From: Tritrichomonas musculus
Taxonomy: Eukaryota > Parabasalia > Tritrichomonadida > Tritrichomonadidae
Direction: 5' to 3'
Length of the DNA: 64,000 nucleotides
Assembly (NCBI GenBank): GCA_039105265.1
Contig: JAPFFF010000003.1
Span: 6,820,001 to 6,884,000, forward strand
Shown piece after piece: positions 1 through 9,550 of this stretch; within the stretch, counting starts at the first letter, position 1, and each line of letters opens with the position of its first letter. The notes below the pieces were generated by a model. It was not told the DNA's origin. It saw nothing but the letters and a program-made list of their open reading frames with translations, and did no database searches. A program made the translations under genes and the position numbers.

Positions 1-383
1 TCAGTAATGATGAAAATAATACTATTTATGTAATGATGGATAATGAAGACTTTGTTCGTCCTCTAACTAGTCGTCACAAACTTGTTGCGAGATACCTTCA
101 TATAATGGCAAATGAAATCGGAATGGACCACAAAAATAACAAAAATACAATTTTTTATAAGTCTTTGATGCACTTCGCTGGATCATTCGTGAAACCTGGC
201 GATGTAATCTGCCATGATAAAACTATGGTTAGAAGTACTGTTTGTGGAATAACTTCATCTGGTGACCTCGCTTTGAGACCTGCCGGATTCGATGATAATG
301 GATTTTTTGCTTTGGACTTTTTGAGCATTGGATACAAAAATATAAAATATGATGTGCCAACAGTTAGAAAAATTCAAAAATAA
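1..383 (+). CDS. 3' end of an unrecognised protein, possibly biotin-ligase-like C-terminus
   Basis: The frame is open from the first bases of the window (codons start at base 3) to a TAA at 381-383, so the ATG at 33 is probably internal and the true start lies upstream. About 126 residues are visible. The tail has a beta-rich pattern: PGDVICHD, then VCGITSSGDLALRP, then FFALDF. This loosely resembles the SH3-like C-terminal domain of biotin/lipoate protein ligases, where a 'G-V-x-G-I-x-x-x-G-x-L-x-L' pattern is common. No catalytic region is in view, so the function stays open. The stop codon is part of a TAAGG context, and T-rich DNA follows. Confidence 0.6.
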   Translation, partial: SNDENNTIYVMMDNEDFVRPLTSRHKLVARYLHIMANEIGMDHKNNKNTIFYKSLMHFAGSFVKPGDVICHDKTMVRSTVCGITSSGDLALRPAGFDDNGFFALDFLSIGYKNIKYDVPTVRKIQK

Positions 384-461
384 GGTTCTTATTTGTTATT
401 ATTAATTGTAATTTTTTTTTTTTACATATTATTGTATATATTGTGTTTTTATTTAAAACTA

Positions 462-487
462 TTTTTTTTTTTTTTTTTTTTTTTTTT
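462..487 (+). repeat. Poly-T tract of 26 bases
   Basis: An uninterrupted run of T lies between the first gene and the METTL25-like gene. It is a simple homopolymer and I see no other feature in the 268-bp intergenic stretch, apart from a TCAAAATTG motif at 604-612 close to the next start. Confidence 0.8.
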
Positions 488-651
488 GATCTAATGAACA
501 ATAGTTTTAAATTTAATATTTTTTATTTTCGTTAATCGAGGTATTTCAAAAAAAACATTGTTGATTAAAATGTGAACTTTTTGAATATGAATTCTGGCAA
601 CACTCAAAATTGTTAGCAATTGAAAATTTTGTAATCCAAAATTTTTGATTT

Positions 652-2265
652 ATGAGCAGAGTTCTTACTCCTCTTCCAGGGGGAAAAATATTTGAAGGTA
701 CTATTGATGAATATTTCCCTCATGCTTACGAATTTTTCGAATCTTTTTATGCTTATGTAACTAAATGGAAGAATTTATTTGAACCTTTTGCACTTGACAT
801 TTGGTCTTTGGATACTGGGTCATTACTTGATCCAACATGGGCAGCAGATCTCAATAAAATATTTACTGATAAAGAATTTCACGATAAAATATATGAAAAT
901 GGAGATTATTCAATTATAGAATCAGATTCTTTAAGACAATTTTTTGAAGATTCCAAAAATCTTATTCTTGTTCGTGATACAACTCTAAAAGAGCCAATTG
1001 ATGTAATGAAATGGAGATCCCTTCAAGGAATGTCAGCTTTTGATAAATCACAAGAAGTGATTACTCTTTCATATGCAATTGACTTACTTCTTCAACACTG
1101 CTATAAGCTCGATGATTCAATATTTCACGGAACAGCTTTTCATAAAGCTCTTGAAGACATTTTGAAACATACAGCTCCCATTCCAGATGATAAGAAAATT
1201 CCTATTAAAAGAGAAAACCTTGACTTTATTGATGTTGGCGCTGGAAAAGGATACTTTTCAGTTTTTATGACGTCTGAAATGAGAATTCGAACCCTTACAA
1301 TTGAAGCTAGCATAGCTCATGCTTCTCATTTGAAAAATCGAATTGGGGCTCTTGCTTCGCAAAAAAGAGTTGATCCAAGTACTTTTGATCTCATGGACAT
1401 GTGCATTGGTTATATGACTACTCATACAAACGTTGAGGCAATACACCAAAGCGCAACAAAATATGAAGAATGGTCATCAAGAGTTGATCGTTTAAATAAA
1501 AGATCACCTGGCGAAAAAGATGAATTAAGTTATGCAGAACAGTCAGAAAAACCCAAAGTTATTCAGGGAGAGTTAGCTGTTGAAGTTGTTGCTGTTCCTG
1601 AATATGATTTAAGCCCTACCGAATACATTACAGTTGGATTGCACGCATGTGGCGACTTAAGCATTGTTACGCATGAAATAGCTCTTAATTCAAAGCAGCC
1701 ACGGGGCGCTATTTCTGTCCCTTGCTGCTATCAACATCTTTCTCAATCAAGAACGCCACTATTACCAGAAAATCAAAAAATAATTGATGCCCTTTATGGA
1801 GACAATGAGACAAAAAGACATAATTTACTTAATTATGCACTTTATGACTATGGAGTTGGATTTCAACAGCATGTGACTAGTATGAACATGTTTCTCGAAA
1901 GAGGCATCATTGAATGCTTCATCCCTCCACGGAATTCAATCAAAAAGATAAAGAAGAAGCATGAAGAAGATTTTGTTGAATACGTTCTACGCATTGCAAA
2001 TAAGTTTGAACAATATCCTACCAAAGAAGAAGTTATTGAGAAAAATAAAAAATGCAGATCAGAAATATGGAAAATGATGGCTCATACTATAATCAGAGAA
2101 CAATTCGGCCATGTATTTGAAAGTTTCTTACTAATAGAGAGACTTACATATTTTGTTAAAATTATTCAGCCGAAAGACGATCCATATTTTATTGGCATGT
2201 TTGATGTATTTTCTCATTTATCACCGAGAGCATTTTCTATTTTTACTTTGAAAATGTCTAAGTGA
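652..2265 (+). CDS. METTL25/RRNAD1-type SAM-dependent methyltransferase
   Basis: This is a 537-residue protein with the signature of the METTL25/METTL25B (RRNAD1) family. The SAM-binding motif I is FIDVGAGKGYFS near residues 191-202. A second conserved block, VGLHACGDLS, is followed by AISVPCCYQHLS near residues 328-361; the 'LHACGDL...PCCYH' pair is characteristic of this eukaryotic family. The family is annotated as a class I methyltransferase; its exact substrate in parabasalids is unknown. The N-terminal 190 residues are helical, as is usual in the family. The ATG at 652 is the first in frame after upstream stops. The gene ends in TGA, with ATAAATAAAA following within 30 bases, which could serve as a TAAA-type polyadenylation signal. 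Confidence 0.85.
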   Translation: MSRVLTPLPGGKIFEGTIDEYFPHAYEFFESFYAYVTKWKNLFEPFALDIWSLDTGSLLDPTWAADLNKIFTDKEFHDKIYENGDYSIIESDSLRQFFEDSKNLILVRDTTLKEPIDVMKWRSLQGMSAFDKSQEVITLSYAIDLLLQHCYKLDDSIFHGTAFHKALEDILKHTAPIPDDKKIPIKRENLDFIDVGAGKGYFSVFMTSEMRIRTLTIEASIAHASHLKNRIGALASQKRVDPSTFDLMDMCIGYMTTHTNVEAIHQSATKYEEWSSRVDRLNKRSPGEKDELSYAEQSEKPKVIQGELAVEVVAVPEYDLSPTEYITVGLHACGDLSIVTHEIALNSKQPRGAISVPCCYQHLSQSRTPLLPENQKIIDALYGDNETKRHNLLNYALYDYGVGFQQHVTSMNMFLERGIIECFIPPRNSIKKIKKKHEEDFVEYVLRIANKFEQYPTKEEVIEKNKKCRSEIWKMMAHTIIREQFGHVFESFLLIERLTYFVKIIQPKDDPYFIGMFDVFSHLSPRAFSIFTLKMSK

Positions 2266-2391
2266 ATGATTTTTTTATTGTTTTATTATAAATAAAATAT
2301 TTTTTTTTTCAAAAAATGACGTATAAATTCACCTTTTTAAATAATATGCTTTGCTGAAATAAACAAAACTAAAATCGAATACAACAAACAT

Positions 2392-3822
2392 TTAATAAAA
2401 ATCACTCAATTGCTGAGTTCCAACGAATCGTGGAATTCTTGATCTTCCATTCCACTTTTTCTTTGTTGATAATTGCATGGTCTTAGGTACAATAACCTTT
2501 GGACGACTTTTTGCAGAACCAACCAAACTTCTAGCATTATCATTATTATCAACATTGTTGATTTTTTTCTTATTATTTTTCTTTGCGCGCCTCTTCTTTG
2601 CTTTCTTTTGCTTTTTAATAGAATTTACTGGGTCCTTAATATAAGGCTTAGTAGCTTGTTGTTGTTGCTGCTGCGATTGTTGGTTGTATCTTGATGTTAT
2701 TGAATTTTCATTTTCTTTTTGGTTTTGCATTCTTACTCTTTTACTGAAAAGATCAACTTGATCATTACATTTTGAATGATATAATAGCTTCTTCCTTCTT
2801 TCCTGTTCTTTGAGATATTCTTTCCACTTCTTTTCCTTCAGCTTGTTGTATTTTTCTCGTTTCTTTAGTAATTCTTCTTCTTTCACTCGTCGAGCATCTT
2901 CATTTGGAACCAAGTCATTACCTTTGAGAGGAGGTAACTTCTTTGGAGATTGCTCTGAATATTCATTATATTGTGAATCGGTTGTCAAAGTGCTTTGTAT
3001 AGTCGGATTATTTTCTCCAATTTGATTTTGATTCTCTAACTCTTCTTTTTGGGTTTTACTTTGTTTTAACTTCTTTGATCTGAAACGTTTGCTTGAATTC
3101 TGGATTTCACTTGGATCCTGGGGCTGATGAACTTGATACTGTTTTATAGACTGATTTTCAAATTCAGTAGGATCTTCTATATTTTCTGGGTTTGATTGAA
3201 TGTTTTCATCGCCTTGAATAGCTGGAACACGCCTTCTATATTTTCGTTTTGGATTTGGTGCTTGCGGTTGCGTAATAGGCATTTGATCTGATACATTTTC
3301 CTGAGTCTCTTCTTCTTGTTGGTATTGGTGCTCCTTTTTTGTTTTCGATACACGCCGTCTGCATTTTCTTTTTGGTTTTGAATTCTGCGGCTGCGTAACT
3401 GACATTTGGTTTTCATTTTGAACACATGGCTCTTCACTTTGCTGTTGGAAATTTGATATGTTAGGATTATTTTGGTAATTATAGGGAGATTCTTCGTTAG
3501 CTTCAACATTTTCATCATCTCTTGTTTTACATTTTCGCCTTCGTTTTAATTTTTTCTTTTTTATTGGTTTAGATGTGTTGATAAGGCGGTTTCTTTCGTC
3601 AATGATTTTTTGAACCGTTTCAAGCCTTTTTTGCTCTGAGTTGGCTTTGCTACTAGCACCTTTTCGTCGTGGTGCAGGAACAAGATCAGCTGAATTGACA
3701 TTTAAATTTCTCATCGCTTGATTGGTTTCATATTCGAGAAAATTGGGTGGATTTGTAATATTGTTCGAATCGAGATCCAATATGCTGTGCATTACTGGTT
3801 TTTTTGATTGACTGGAACACAT
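2392..3822 (-). CDS. Unrecognised basic low-complexity protein
   Basis: This 476-residue protein is very rich in Lys, Arg, Gln and Asn. It has an imperfect internal repeat: blocks of the form PKRKxRRRV occur twice (CRRRVSKTKKE and YRRRVPAIQGD), with a related KKLKRRRKCK block upstream, each separated by Asn/Gln-rich linkers. A charged coiled-coil-like helix (RRVKEEELLKKREKYNKLKE) lies near residues 309-345, and a poly-Gln run comes near residue 385. A polybasic KKQKKAKKRRAKKNNKKK stretch follows near residue 405. These could be nuclear or nucleolar localisation signals or nucleic-acid binding patches, but no family is recognised. The ATG is preceded by stops, and the gene is tail-to-tail with the METTL25-like gene. 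Confidence 0.7.
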   Translation of the reverse strand: MCSSQSKKPVMHSILDLDSNNITNPPNFLEYETNQAMRNLNVNSADLVPAPRRKGASSKANSEQKRLETVQKIIDERNRLINTSKPIKKKKLKRRRKCKTRDDENVEANEESPYNYQNNPNISNFQQQSEEPCVQNENQMSVTQPQNSKPKRKCRRRVSKTKKEHQYQQEEETQENVSDQMPITQPQAPNPKRKYRRRVPAIQGDENIQSNPENIEDPTEFENQSIKQYQVHQPQDPSEIQNSSKRFRSKKLKQSKTQKEELENQNQIGENNPTIQSTLTTDSQYNEYSEQSPKKLPPLKGNDLVPNEDARRVKEEELLKKREKYNKLKEKKWKEYLKEQERRKKLLYHSKCNDQVDLFSKRVRMQNQKENENSITSRYNQQSQQQQQQATKPYIKDPVNSIKKQKKAKKRRAKKNNKKKINNVDNNDNARSLVGSAKSRPKVIVPKTMQLSTKKKWNGRSRIPRFVGTQQLSDFY

Positions 3823-4017
3823 TTAAAGGCTAATTAATCTTTAATAAAAATTTGAACGTTGCAATTTGAAAAAAAAATCGTTGGAATTTTCAATCAACAA
3901 AATAACGAACTCAGCCAAATTTTTTACACATAAACAAAAAGTTTTTTTTTTAAAAGAATTATCAATTATTTGAAAAAGTTTTCGATATATCGAAAATAGA
4001 AAAAATACGAATTTTAT

Positions 4018-7000
4018 TTATATAATACAATCTAAATAAGATATGTATCGCCTAATCTCACTTACGTCAATATCAGGAAAGAATGCTTTTGGTTCACCAT
4101 TTTCAAATTCTTCTTTGAGATAATCATAAATTCTTTTGAAAGAAGGCCTACTATTAATACAACTATCCCAGCAACACTTGATAATGGAACCTAATTGCAA
4201 GCTAAAATTTTTTGGTATAATAGGCCTTTTGCCGGCAATAACACTTTTATAAAAACGATATTTACTTCTAGTTTCATTTTTTGTATAAATTTCATCAGCT
4301 TTTTTGCCTACGAAAATTTGATACATTGTTATTCCAAATGAGTAAATGTCAACTTCCCACGAGTATTTTTTAGTCTCACCACTCAGAAGTTCAGGTGCCA
4401 TATAAATAGGTGTTCCAACGTTAAGGGTCATTGTAATTTCATTCATTTTATCAACTTTTCTTGACGTACCAAAATCACCTATTTTTGGATTATAATTTTC
4501 ATCAAGAAAAATGTTATCAGGTTTTAAATCACGATGGATAAAATTTTTGTCATGCAGACATGCCATTCCTCTGGAAACACCAAGAATAACTTTCATTTTT
4601 GTTGTATTATTCCAATGAGGGTTTGCAACATTTTCTGATTCATCTTTAATCATACTGGCCACAGTTTTATTGGGCATGTATTCCATGATTATCGTTGCAT
4701 TATTCTTTCCATGTTTAATCAATGAATAATCATTACAACCAAAATAATTAACAATTAATGGATTATCAATAAAAGATTGCAATAAATCATTTTCTCTATG
4801 AAACATTTTCTTTTCTTTTGGATCTTTAAATACTATCTTAAAAACTTTTGCTGCAAAAACTTCATTGTTTTTATTATAGGCTTTATAAACATCACCGAAG
4901 GTTCCAGATCCAATTAATTCATATTCGGTTCTACCTGGTCCAGGATGATAATCATCAAGATTAATTATATAAGATGGCTTAGGCTTTTCATTCGAGTTAA
5001 CACGTGGAACTTTACGTTTCCTATGGAATTCCTTAATAAAATCTTTATGACTCTTTGATTTTTTCAAAAATTTATCTTTACTTCTTGTTTTTAATATCGG
5101 AGAGAATGAAATTAAATCTCTCTCTTTTCCTTTTTCGTCATTATAAACTTTTACTGAATGATCAAAAATTGTTTCACAAATTCTTTGACGTCTTTTTATG
5201 AATTTTTTTTTATCTTCAATAGATTCAAAGCAGACAAAGGCAAAATTATTCTTGGCATCATGCTTAAGTGTAATGATAACATTTGGATAATTTATGAAGA
5301 ATCTTGAAATATCAACTTCTTTAATTGTACTTGGTAAACCAACTAATCTTATTTGCCGTCTTTTAATATCCATTCTTTCATTTTCTCGCAATTTCTCAGC
5401 TTCTGGATCAGATTTAAAGATATTAGATGGATTAGACGATTCTTTCGATTTGGGTAAATCAATTTCAGATTTGATTTCGTTGATTTTTTGATTAATAATT
5501 TGAAGCTCTACTTCATCATCAAATAGATTAAGCGCTTTATTATAATATTCAAGAGCTTTGGAGAGATTTTTTGAAATGCCAATTCCTTCATGATAAAATT
5601 CAGCAACTTTTTTAACTGAAATCGGGTGATTTAAATCTGATGCTTCTTTATAAAAATAAAAAGCAATGAAATTATCTTTTGGACAATTATGCTTTCCTTG
5701 AAAAAAATAATCAGCAAGTTTTGCCAAACTTTCTATATTACCTTTACTTGCCTCCAATAAGACAATTTTAGTTTCTTCATCTATTATGGTAGGATCAGGA
5801 ATGAAGTCCATGTATTTACAATTTTGTAATTGAAAATCAATTTTCAAATTTGTTTTAAGATGGGATAAATATTGTTGCTGTTTAGGAGTAAAGTTTGGAG
5901 AACCATTACAAAGTGAATTTAATAGAGAATCATCACTATCATCGAAAAGCTGTGAAAGAATACTTTTTGCGGTTGGTCGAGTTGTTGGTTGAAATTGTAT
6001 ACAATCTAAAATCAGTTTTTTCCAGAAAGAATTTATTGAACTTTCTGGAAATTGTGGAATTTGACCATTACATATTTTAATCTGTATATTCGCAGAATTT
6101 TTGGCATTGTTGAATGGTTCAATTCCTAATATAATATAATATATCATCATACCGATACTAAAAATATCACTAGATTGATATATACCTTTGCCTTTTAGTA
6201 TTTCTGGTGATATAAAAGCGACATTGTTTAATATTCCAAAATCAAATACATCATCATCATCATCATTATCGATAAGATTATTTTCAGGGCTGATAAAGCC
6301 ATAGCCACATAATTTTGGGAAAAGATCTTCATCAATATAAACAGTTGAAGGATTAAGACGCGCATGAACTAAATTTAAGCTATGGAGAAATTGAATTCCA
6401 GCTACAATACCAATAATTAATATATATTTTTGCTCTGGGGTAAATTCTTCAATTTTCGTTGTGTAATGTTCATCTAAAAAAGAATAATAGTCTGAATCTG
6501 ACGAACTATATAACGATGAATCTATCGATGAGCTGCTTTGATATAAAATTGCGTGAAAATATGATGATAACGAACCATTTACTGGCCTCTCTGTTAAAAT
6601 ACATGGAATTTTATTATGTTCTGGATCTTCTAATTGATATCCAATAAATTTCGCTAATGAAATATGGAATTGTTCAGAATAAATTTTTATTTCTCCTGGA
6701 ACATCAACCGAATTTGTACTTTGATGGAAAAACTTATATTGATGTAAAAGATAAAAATTTTTGAAATCATCTAGTCGATTTTTATCTTCTAGAATTTCGT
6801 CATCTATAACATCATGAGTAGTTTTAGAGAATTGTTTGTTGGTTTGATGGTCTGGATTATTCACGTTATTAAGTGTCCGTATGAAAGTGTTTCTCTTCAG
6901 TACCGTTAAAATGCTTTCGTTTCCAAAAATGCTATAATTATCGTAAAATATTTTAAATCGCTCAATTTGTGCATCTTCTAAACTAGATTGAAATGATCTA

Positions 7001-7038
7001 TCATATTCAAAAATTGGCTCAGACTGAGGTAGAGTCAT
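4018..7038 (-). CDS. Pseudokinase - Sel1 repeats - RRM-like - TKL protein kinase fusion
   Basis: This 1006-residue protein has four recognisable parts. Residues about 120-365 are kinase-like but degenerate: the catalytic loop reads HARLN (225-229) in place of HRDxxxxN and the DFG position reads CGYGF (244-248), so it is a predicted pseudokinase; it keeps an SPE (APE-like) motif. Residues 427-505 carry two Sel1-type repeats (LAKLADYFFQG, KKVAEFYHEG). Residues 562-640 look like an RRM, with RNP2-like IRLVGL and RNP1-like NNFAFVCF. Residues 705-980 are an intact kinase: GSGTFG loop (710-715), Lys731, HRDLKPDN (835-842), DFG (855-857), APE (881-883). The sequence resembles TKL kinases. The pseudokinase may be regulatory and the RRM may bind RNA or protein; both are inference. 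The stop overlaps TAAATAAA. A decayed paralogue lies just upstream at 7560-8810. Confidence 0.9.
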   Translation of the reverse strand: MTLPQSEPIFEYDRSFQSSLEDAQIERFKIFYDNYSIFGNESILTVLKRNTFIRTLNNVNNPDHQTNKQFSKTTHDVIDDEILEDKNRLDDFKNFYLLHQYKFFHQSTNSVDVPGEIKIYSEQFHISLAKFIGYQLEDPEHNKIPCILTERPVNGSLSSYFHAILYQSSSSIDSSLYSSSDSDYYSFLDEHYTTKIEEFTPEQKYILIIGIVAGIQFLHSLNLVHARLNPSTVYIDEDLFPKLCGYGFISPENNLIDNDDDDDVFDFGILNNVAFISPEILKGKGIYQSSDIFSIGMMIYYIILGIEPFNNAKNSANIQIKICNGQIPQFPESSINSFWKKLILDCIQFQPTTRPTAKSILSQLFDDSDDSLLNSLCNGSPNFTPKQQQYLSHLKTNLKIDFQLQNCKYMDFIPDPTIIDEETKIVLLEASKGNIESLAKLADYFFQGKHNCPKDNFIAFYFYKEASDLNHPISVKKVAEFYHEGIGISKNLSKALEYYNKALNLFDDEVELQIINQKINEIKSEIDLPKSKESSNPSNIFKSDPEAEKLRENERMDIKRRQIRLVGLPSTIKEVDISRFFINYPNVIITLKHDAKNNFAFVCFESIEDKKKFIKRRQRICETIFDHSVKVYNDEKGKERDLISFSPILKTRSKDKFLKKSKSHKDFIKEFHRKRKVPRVNSNEKPKPSYIINLDDYHPGPGRTEYELIGSGTFGDVYKAYNKNNEVFAAKVFKIVFKDPKEKKMFHRENDLLQSFIDNPLIVNYFGCNDYSLIKHGKNNATIIMEYMPNKTVASMIKDESENVANPHWNNTTKMKVILGVSRGMACLHDKNFIHRDLKPDNIFLDENYNPKIGDFGTSRKVDKMNEITMTLNVGTPIYMAPELLSGETKKYSWEVDIYSFGITMYQIFVGKKADEIYTKNETRSKYRFYKSVIAGKRPIIPKNFSLQLGSIIKCCWDSCINSRPSFKRIYDYLKEEFENGEPKAFFPDIDVSEIRRYISYLDCII

Positions 7039-7559
7039 AATGCACTCTCTGCTATTTTATAAAATTTGCAAATTTATAACTTTTTATTTTCAAAATTTCT
7101 GACTTATTAATTTTTTTGAGGGAATAAAATATTTTTAATTATTCTCATTCGTTATTTCAATTGATAAATGCCAAATATTTTTATCTCAATAAATAATAAT
7201 CATGTGCTAGAATTTTAAATAATATTAAATAAATCAAATTATTCTTTTCATGTAAAAAGTATATAAGATCACTTTTATCAAGACTCAACCAAATTAGAAA
7301 GGTTTTACAAAAAATTATTTTGAATTTTTATATGGCCAATTGCTAAAATTCGCTCAATTTATAGTAAAAATACAGATCTTATATAACTTCAATGATCAAA
7401 TTATTTTTTAATAAAAATATATATTATAATATAAATAAATAAATAAAAAAAGAAACAAGTTAGACAATCAAATATATCTATATTTGATATTAAATTCGTT
7501 TTAATCTATCAAAATAAGATTTAATTTCATCAAATTCGACGTTATCTAGAAAAATTTCA
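7039..7559. other. AT-rich intergenic spacer
   Basis: No open frame or structured element is visible here. The stretch is the 5' side of the large kinase gene, transcribed leftwards, and the 3' side of its decayed paralogue. Confidence 0.5.
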
Positions 7560-8810
7560 ATATTTTCGTCATCAAAAAAAGATGTTTCAATTAATTCTAT
7601 CATTGACACTGTTACAACTTCGTTCAACTAACATTCTCAAATTTGGATTTACTTTTTTGAGGAATCTCAGGTCTCCAACTTTTGATCACATCACTAATGA
7701 TTTAAATGAATTCATAAAAAACTCAACTTTTTACAAGTCACAATTTAGAGCAAAATGACAGCAAGATAATAAACATCAACTAGCTGCGAATACTCAACAT
7801 TTGTATGTATCTCTGGTGCTTCATAAAATATTGCTCAAATCAAAATTAAAAATTTTTTCTTGAACAAAAAATTTTTAATTTTTATTTCTTTTTTCTTTTT
7901 CAAGTAAAAGATCGTCAGACTTCAAATCACGATGAATAATTTCATTTTTATGGATGCAAGACGTTGCAGAAACTATTCCAATGTTAATTTTCATCTTCTT
8001 CGTGTTGTCTATCAATCTTTCTGAATTCATTTTTGACAAGGACACGCTCTCTGCAAGTTCAATGATAATAACAGACTTACAATCTCAATACTCGCTGTCG
8101 TAGACATAAATATTAATGACATGATGATTATTCAGTGTTTCCCGATGCTCAATTTCACATTTAAAATTTCGTTTTTCTGTCATTGCTTCAGGTTCGTTAT
8201 GAAAGACTTTAAACGCATGAAAATCATTAGTCCTTTTGTGTGTAACTTTGTAAACACTCGCAAATGATCTTTTTGAAATATTTGTCATTCATTCAAGATC
8301 AAATTGATTAAGGCCGAATTCACAATTTACTTGTGCTATTTGACTTTTTCTTTGGTTTACAATTGGCTCGTGATTTGGATTCTTTTCATTCTTTTGAAAC
8401 TTGGATTTCTTGATCTGACTGTCGTTGAATACAATCTTGACAGGCTTCTTTCGCATGTAGAAACTCGATATCGATTCCATGATTTTCTTGTCACCTTCTG
8501 GACTCTCAAATATGAGATTCGCACTCACAAACAGGCATCGCAGATCAAATTTGACACTCGAAATTTTGCACTTAATGAAGACATTGCAAATTTCTTCATC
8601 TTTCACTGAATTTGAAATTCCATGAAATTTAATCTTCACAATCGCATCGCAAAAGACTTTCCTTCTTTCATCCAGGTTATCACAACCACTCAAACAATCA
8701 TCACTGCCATCATTGCTGCCATCATCATTCTTGCAATCATTGCTGTCGTTGCCACTTTTATTATTGTTGATATTTTTCGTGTCTATGTAAAAGAAGGCAC
8801 TGTTTAGATT
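7560..8810 (-). pseudogene. Decayed paralogue of the RRM-like + kinase half of the neighbouring gene
   Basis: Read on the minus strand, conceptual fragments follow the order of the neighbouring 1006-residue protein. First comes an RRM-like piece (DERRKVFCDAIVKIKFHGIS matches IKRRQIRLVGLPS). Next is a glycine-loop piece (ISKRSFASVYKV, then AFKVF). Then come MNSERLIDNTKKMKINIGIV and CIHKNEIIHRDLKSDDLLLE (catalytic loop), then APEIHTNVEYSQLVDVYYLA (subdomains VIII-IX), and VIKSWRPEIPQ near the C-terminus. In-frame stops separate the pieces (for example at 8289-8291 and 8085-8087) and the activation segment with DFG is not found, so this is a dead host gene. It is a local duplicate, head-to-tail with the intact copy. 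The Asp/Asn-rich codons at 8694-8800 extend the open frame 5' of the RRM-like part. Confidence 0.8.
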
Positions 8811-8880
8811 TGCTTACCATCATTGTTAATAACTTCTATGAAGAACACTTTCATATTGTTCTTGAAACTTTTTTTTTGTG

Positions 8881-9245
8881 CCCTTCGGAGGTTTTAAAAA
8901 CTTTTTCAGTAAAATAGATCAAGAAAAAAAATCAATTACGTTTTACGACTACATCTACGTGAAAATAATTGGAATACGACTTTTTTAGAAAAAGTAAATA
9001 AAAAGTTGTATTTGAAAAATAAAGATATTTATCTTTAAATAAAAAATATTTTAACCTTTCAAATTTGAGATCTCTAGCTTAGAGGTTAAATTAATTTGTA
9101 GCCAAAGTATTGAGTTCGAAACTAAACCTCTAAGCTTTTTTTTTATTTTTATATAAATTATGTAATTACGTTTAATATATGCATTTTTCACATTTTAATA
9201 CGTCTTTTCATTGAATTTTATAAAATTCCAATTACGTCCGAAGGG
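8881..9245. mobile_element. Candidate 365-bp MITE
   Basis: The ends are inverted: CCCTTCGGAGG at the left and CGTCCGAAGGG at the right (10 of 11 pair). The subterminal AATTGGAATACG on the left also echoes the right-hand end reversed (ATTCCAATTACG). Both ends are bordered by AACTTTTTTTTT, which may be a target-site duplication, although a T-run is weak evidence. There is no coding sequence. It encloses a small unit with Pol III-like boxes at 9075-9145. The superfamily is not assigned. Confidence 0.5.
9075..9145 (+). ncRNA. Pol III-like or tRNA-derived unit
   Basis: An A-box match (TAGCTTAGAGG at 9075-9085, fitting TRGYNNANNNG) is followed 39 bases on by a B-box match (GTTCGAAAC at 9114-9122, fitting GWTCRANNC) and a terminator-like T run from 9136. 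The two sides AGCTTAGAGGTT (9076-9087) and AACCTCTAAGCT (9125-9136) form a perfect 12-bp stem. A cloverleaf cannot be drawn: the A-to-B spacing is shorter than in a tRNA, the D-arm does not pair and no acceptor stem matches the A-box register. It may be a tRNA relic or the Pol III promoter of a SINE/MITE-like sequence. Confidence 0.35.
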
Positions 9246-9324
9246 TAACTTTTTTTTTCATTGAAAATTTGTTTCTAATTTGATAAACAAGATATAATCA
9301 TATGTAAAAGCACAGTTTATTGAT

Positions 9325-9380
9325 CAATATCAGCAAGAATTAATGAAAAACAATATCAGCAAAAATTAATGAAAAACAAT
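9325..9380 (+). repeat. 26-bp tandem duplication
   Basis: The unit CAATATCAGCAAGAATTAAT plus GAAAAA occurs twice in tandem with one mismatch, followed by a partial third start (CAAT). Confidence 0.8.
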
Positions 9381-9452
9381 TTTTTATCTTTCCCATATGA
9401 ATAAAAAATGTAAATAGATTTACATCATATTTTCTGAGTTTTCTGAAAAATT

Positions 9453-9506
9453 ACGTTAAAATACAATAATTAAATATTAAAACTGAGTTTTATTGTATTT
9501 TAACGT
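9453..9506. repeat. 17-bp inverted repeat (hairpin) upstream of the RCC1-kinase gene
   Basis: ACGTTAAAATACAATAA at 9453-9469 is perfectly complementary to TTATTGTATTTTAACGT at 9490-9506, with a 20-base spacer. It sits about 45 bases upstream of the first ATG of the RCC1-kinase gene. An imperfect copy of the spacer (AAATATTAAAAYTGAGTTT) lies between the hairpin and the ATG. Confidence 0.75.
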
Positions 9507-9550
9507 TAAATAAAATGAAATATTAAAATTGAGTTTGTTTTTATCGGTTA

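Noticed and set aside
2473-3025. Plus-strand Phe/Leu-rich frames opposite the basic protein gene
   Set aside because: They are antisense shadows of Lys/Gln-rich codons.
9068-9140. A true tRNA gene
   Set aside because: A- and B-box matches exist, but acceptor and D stems do not pair in a tRNA register and no anticodon loop can be placed.
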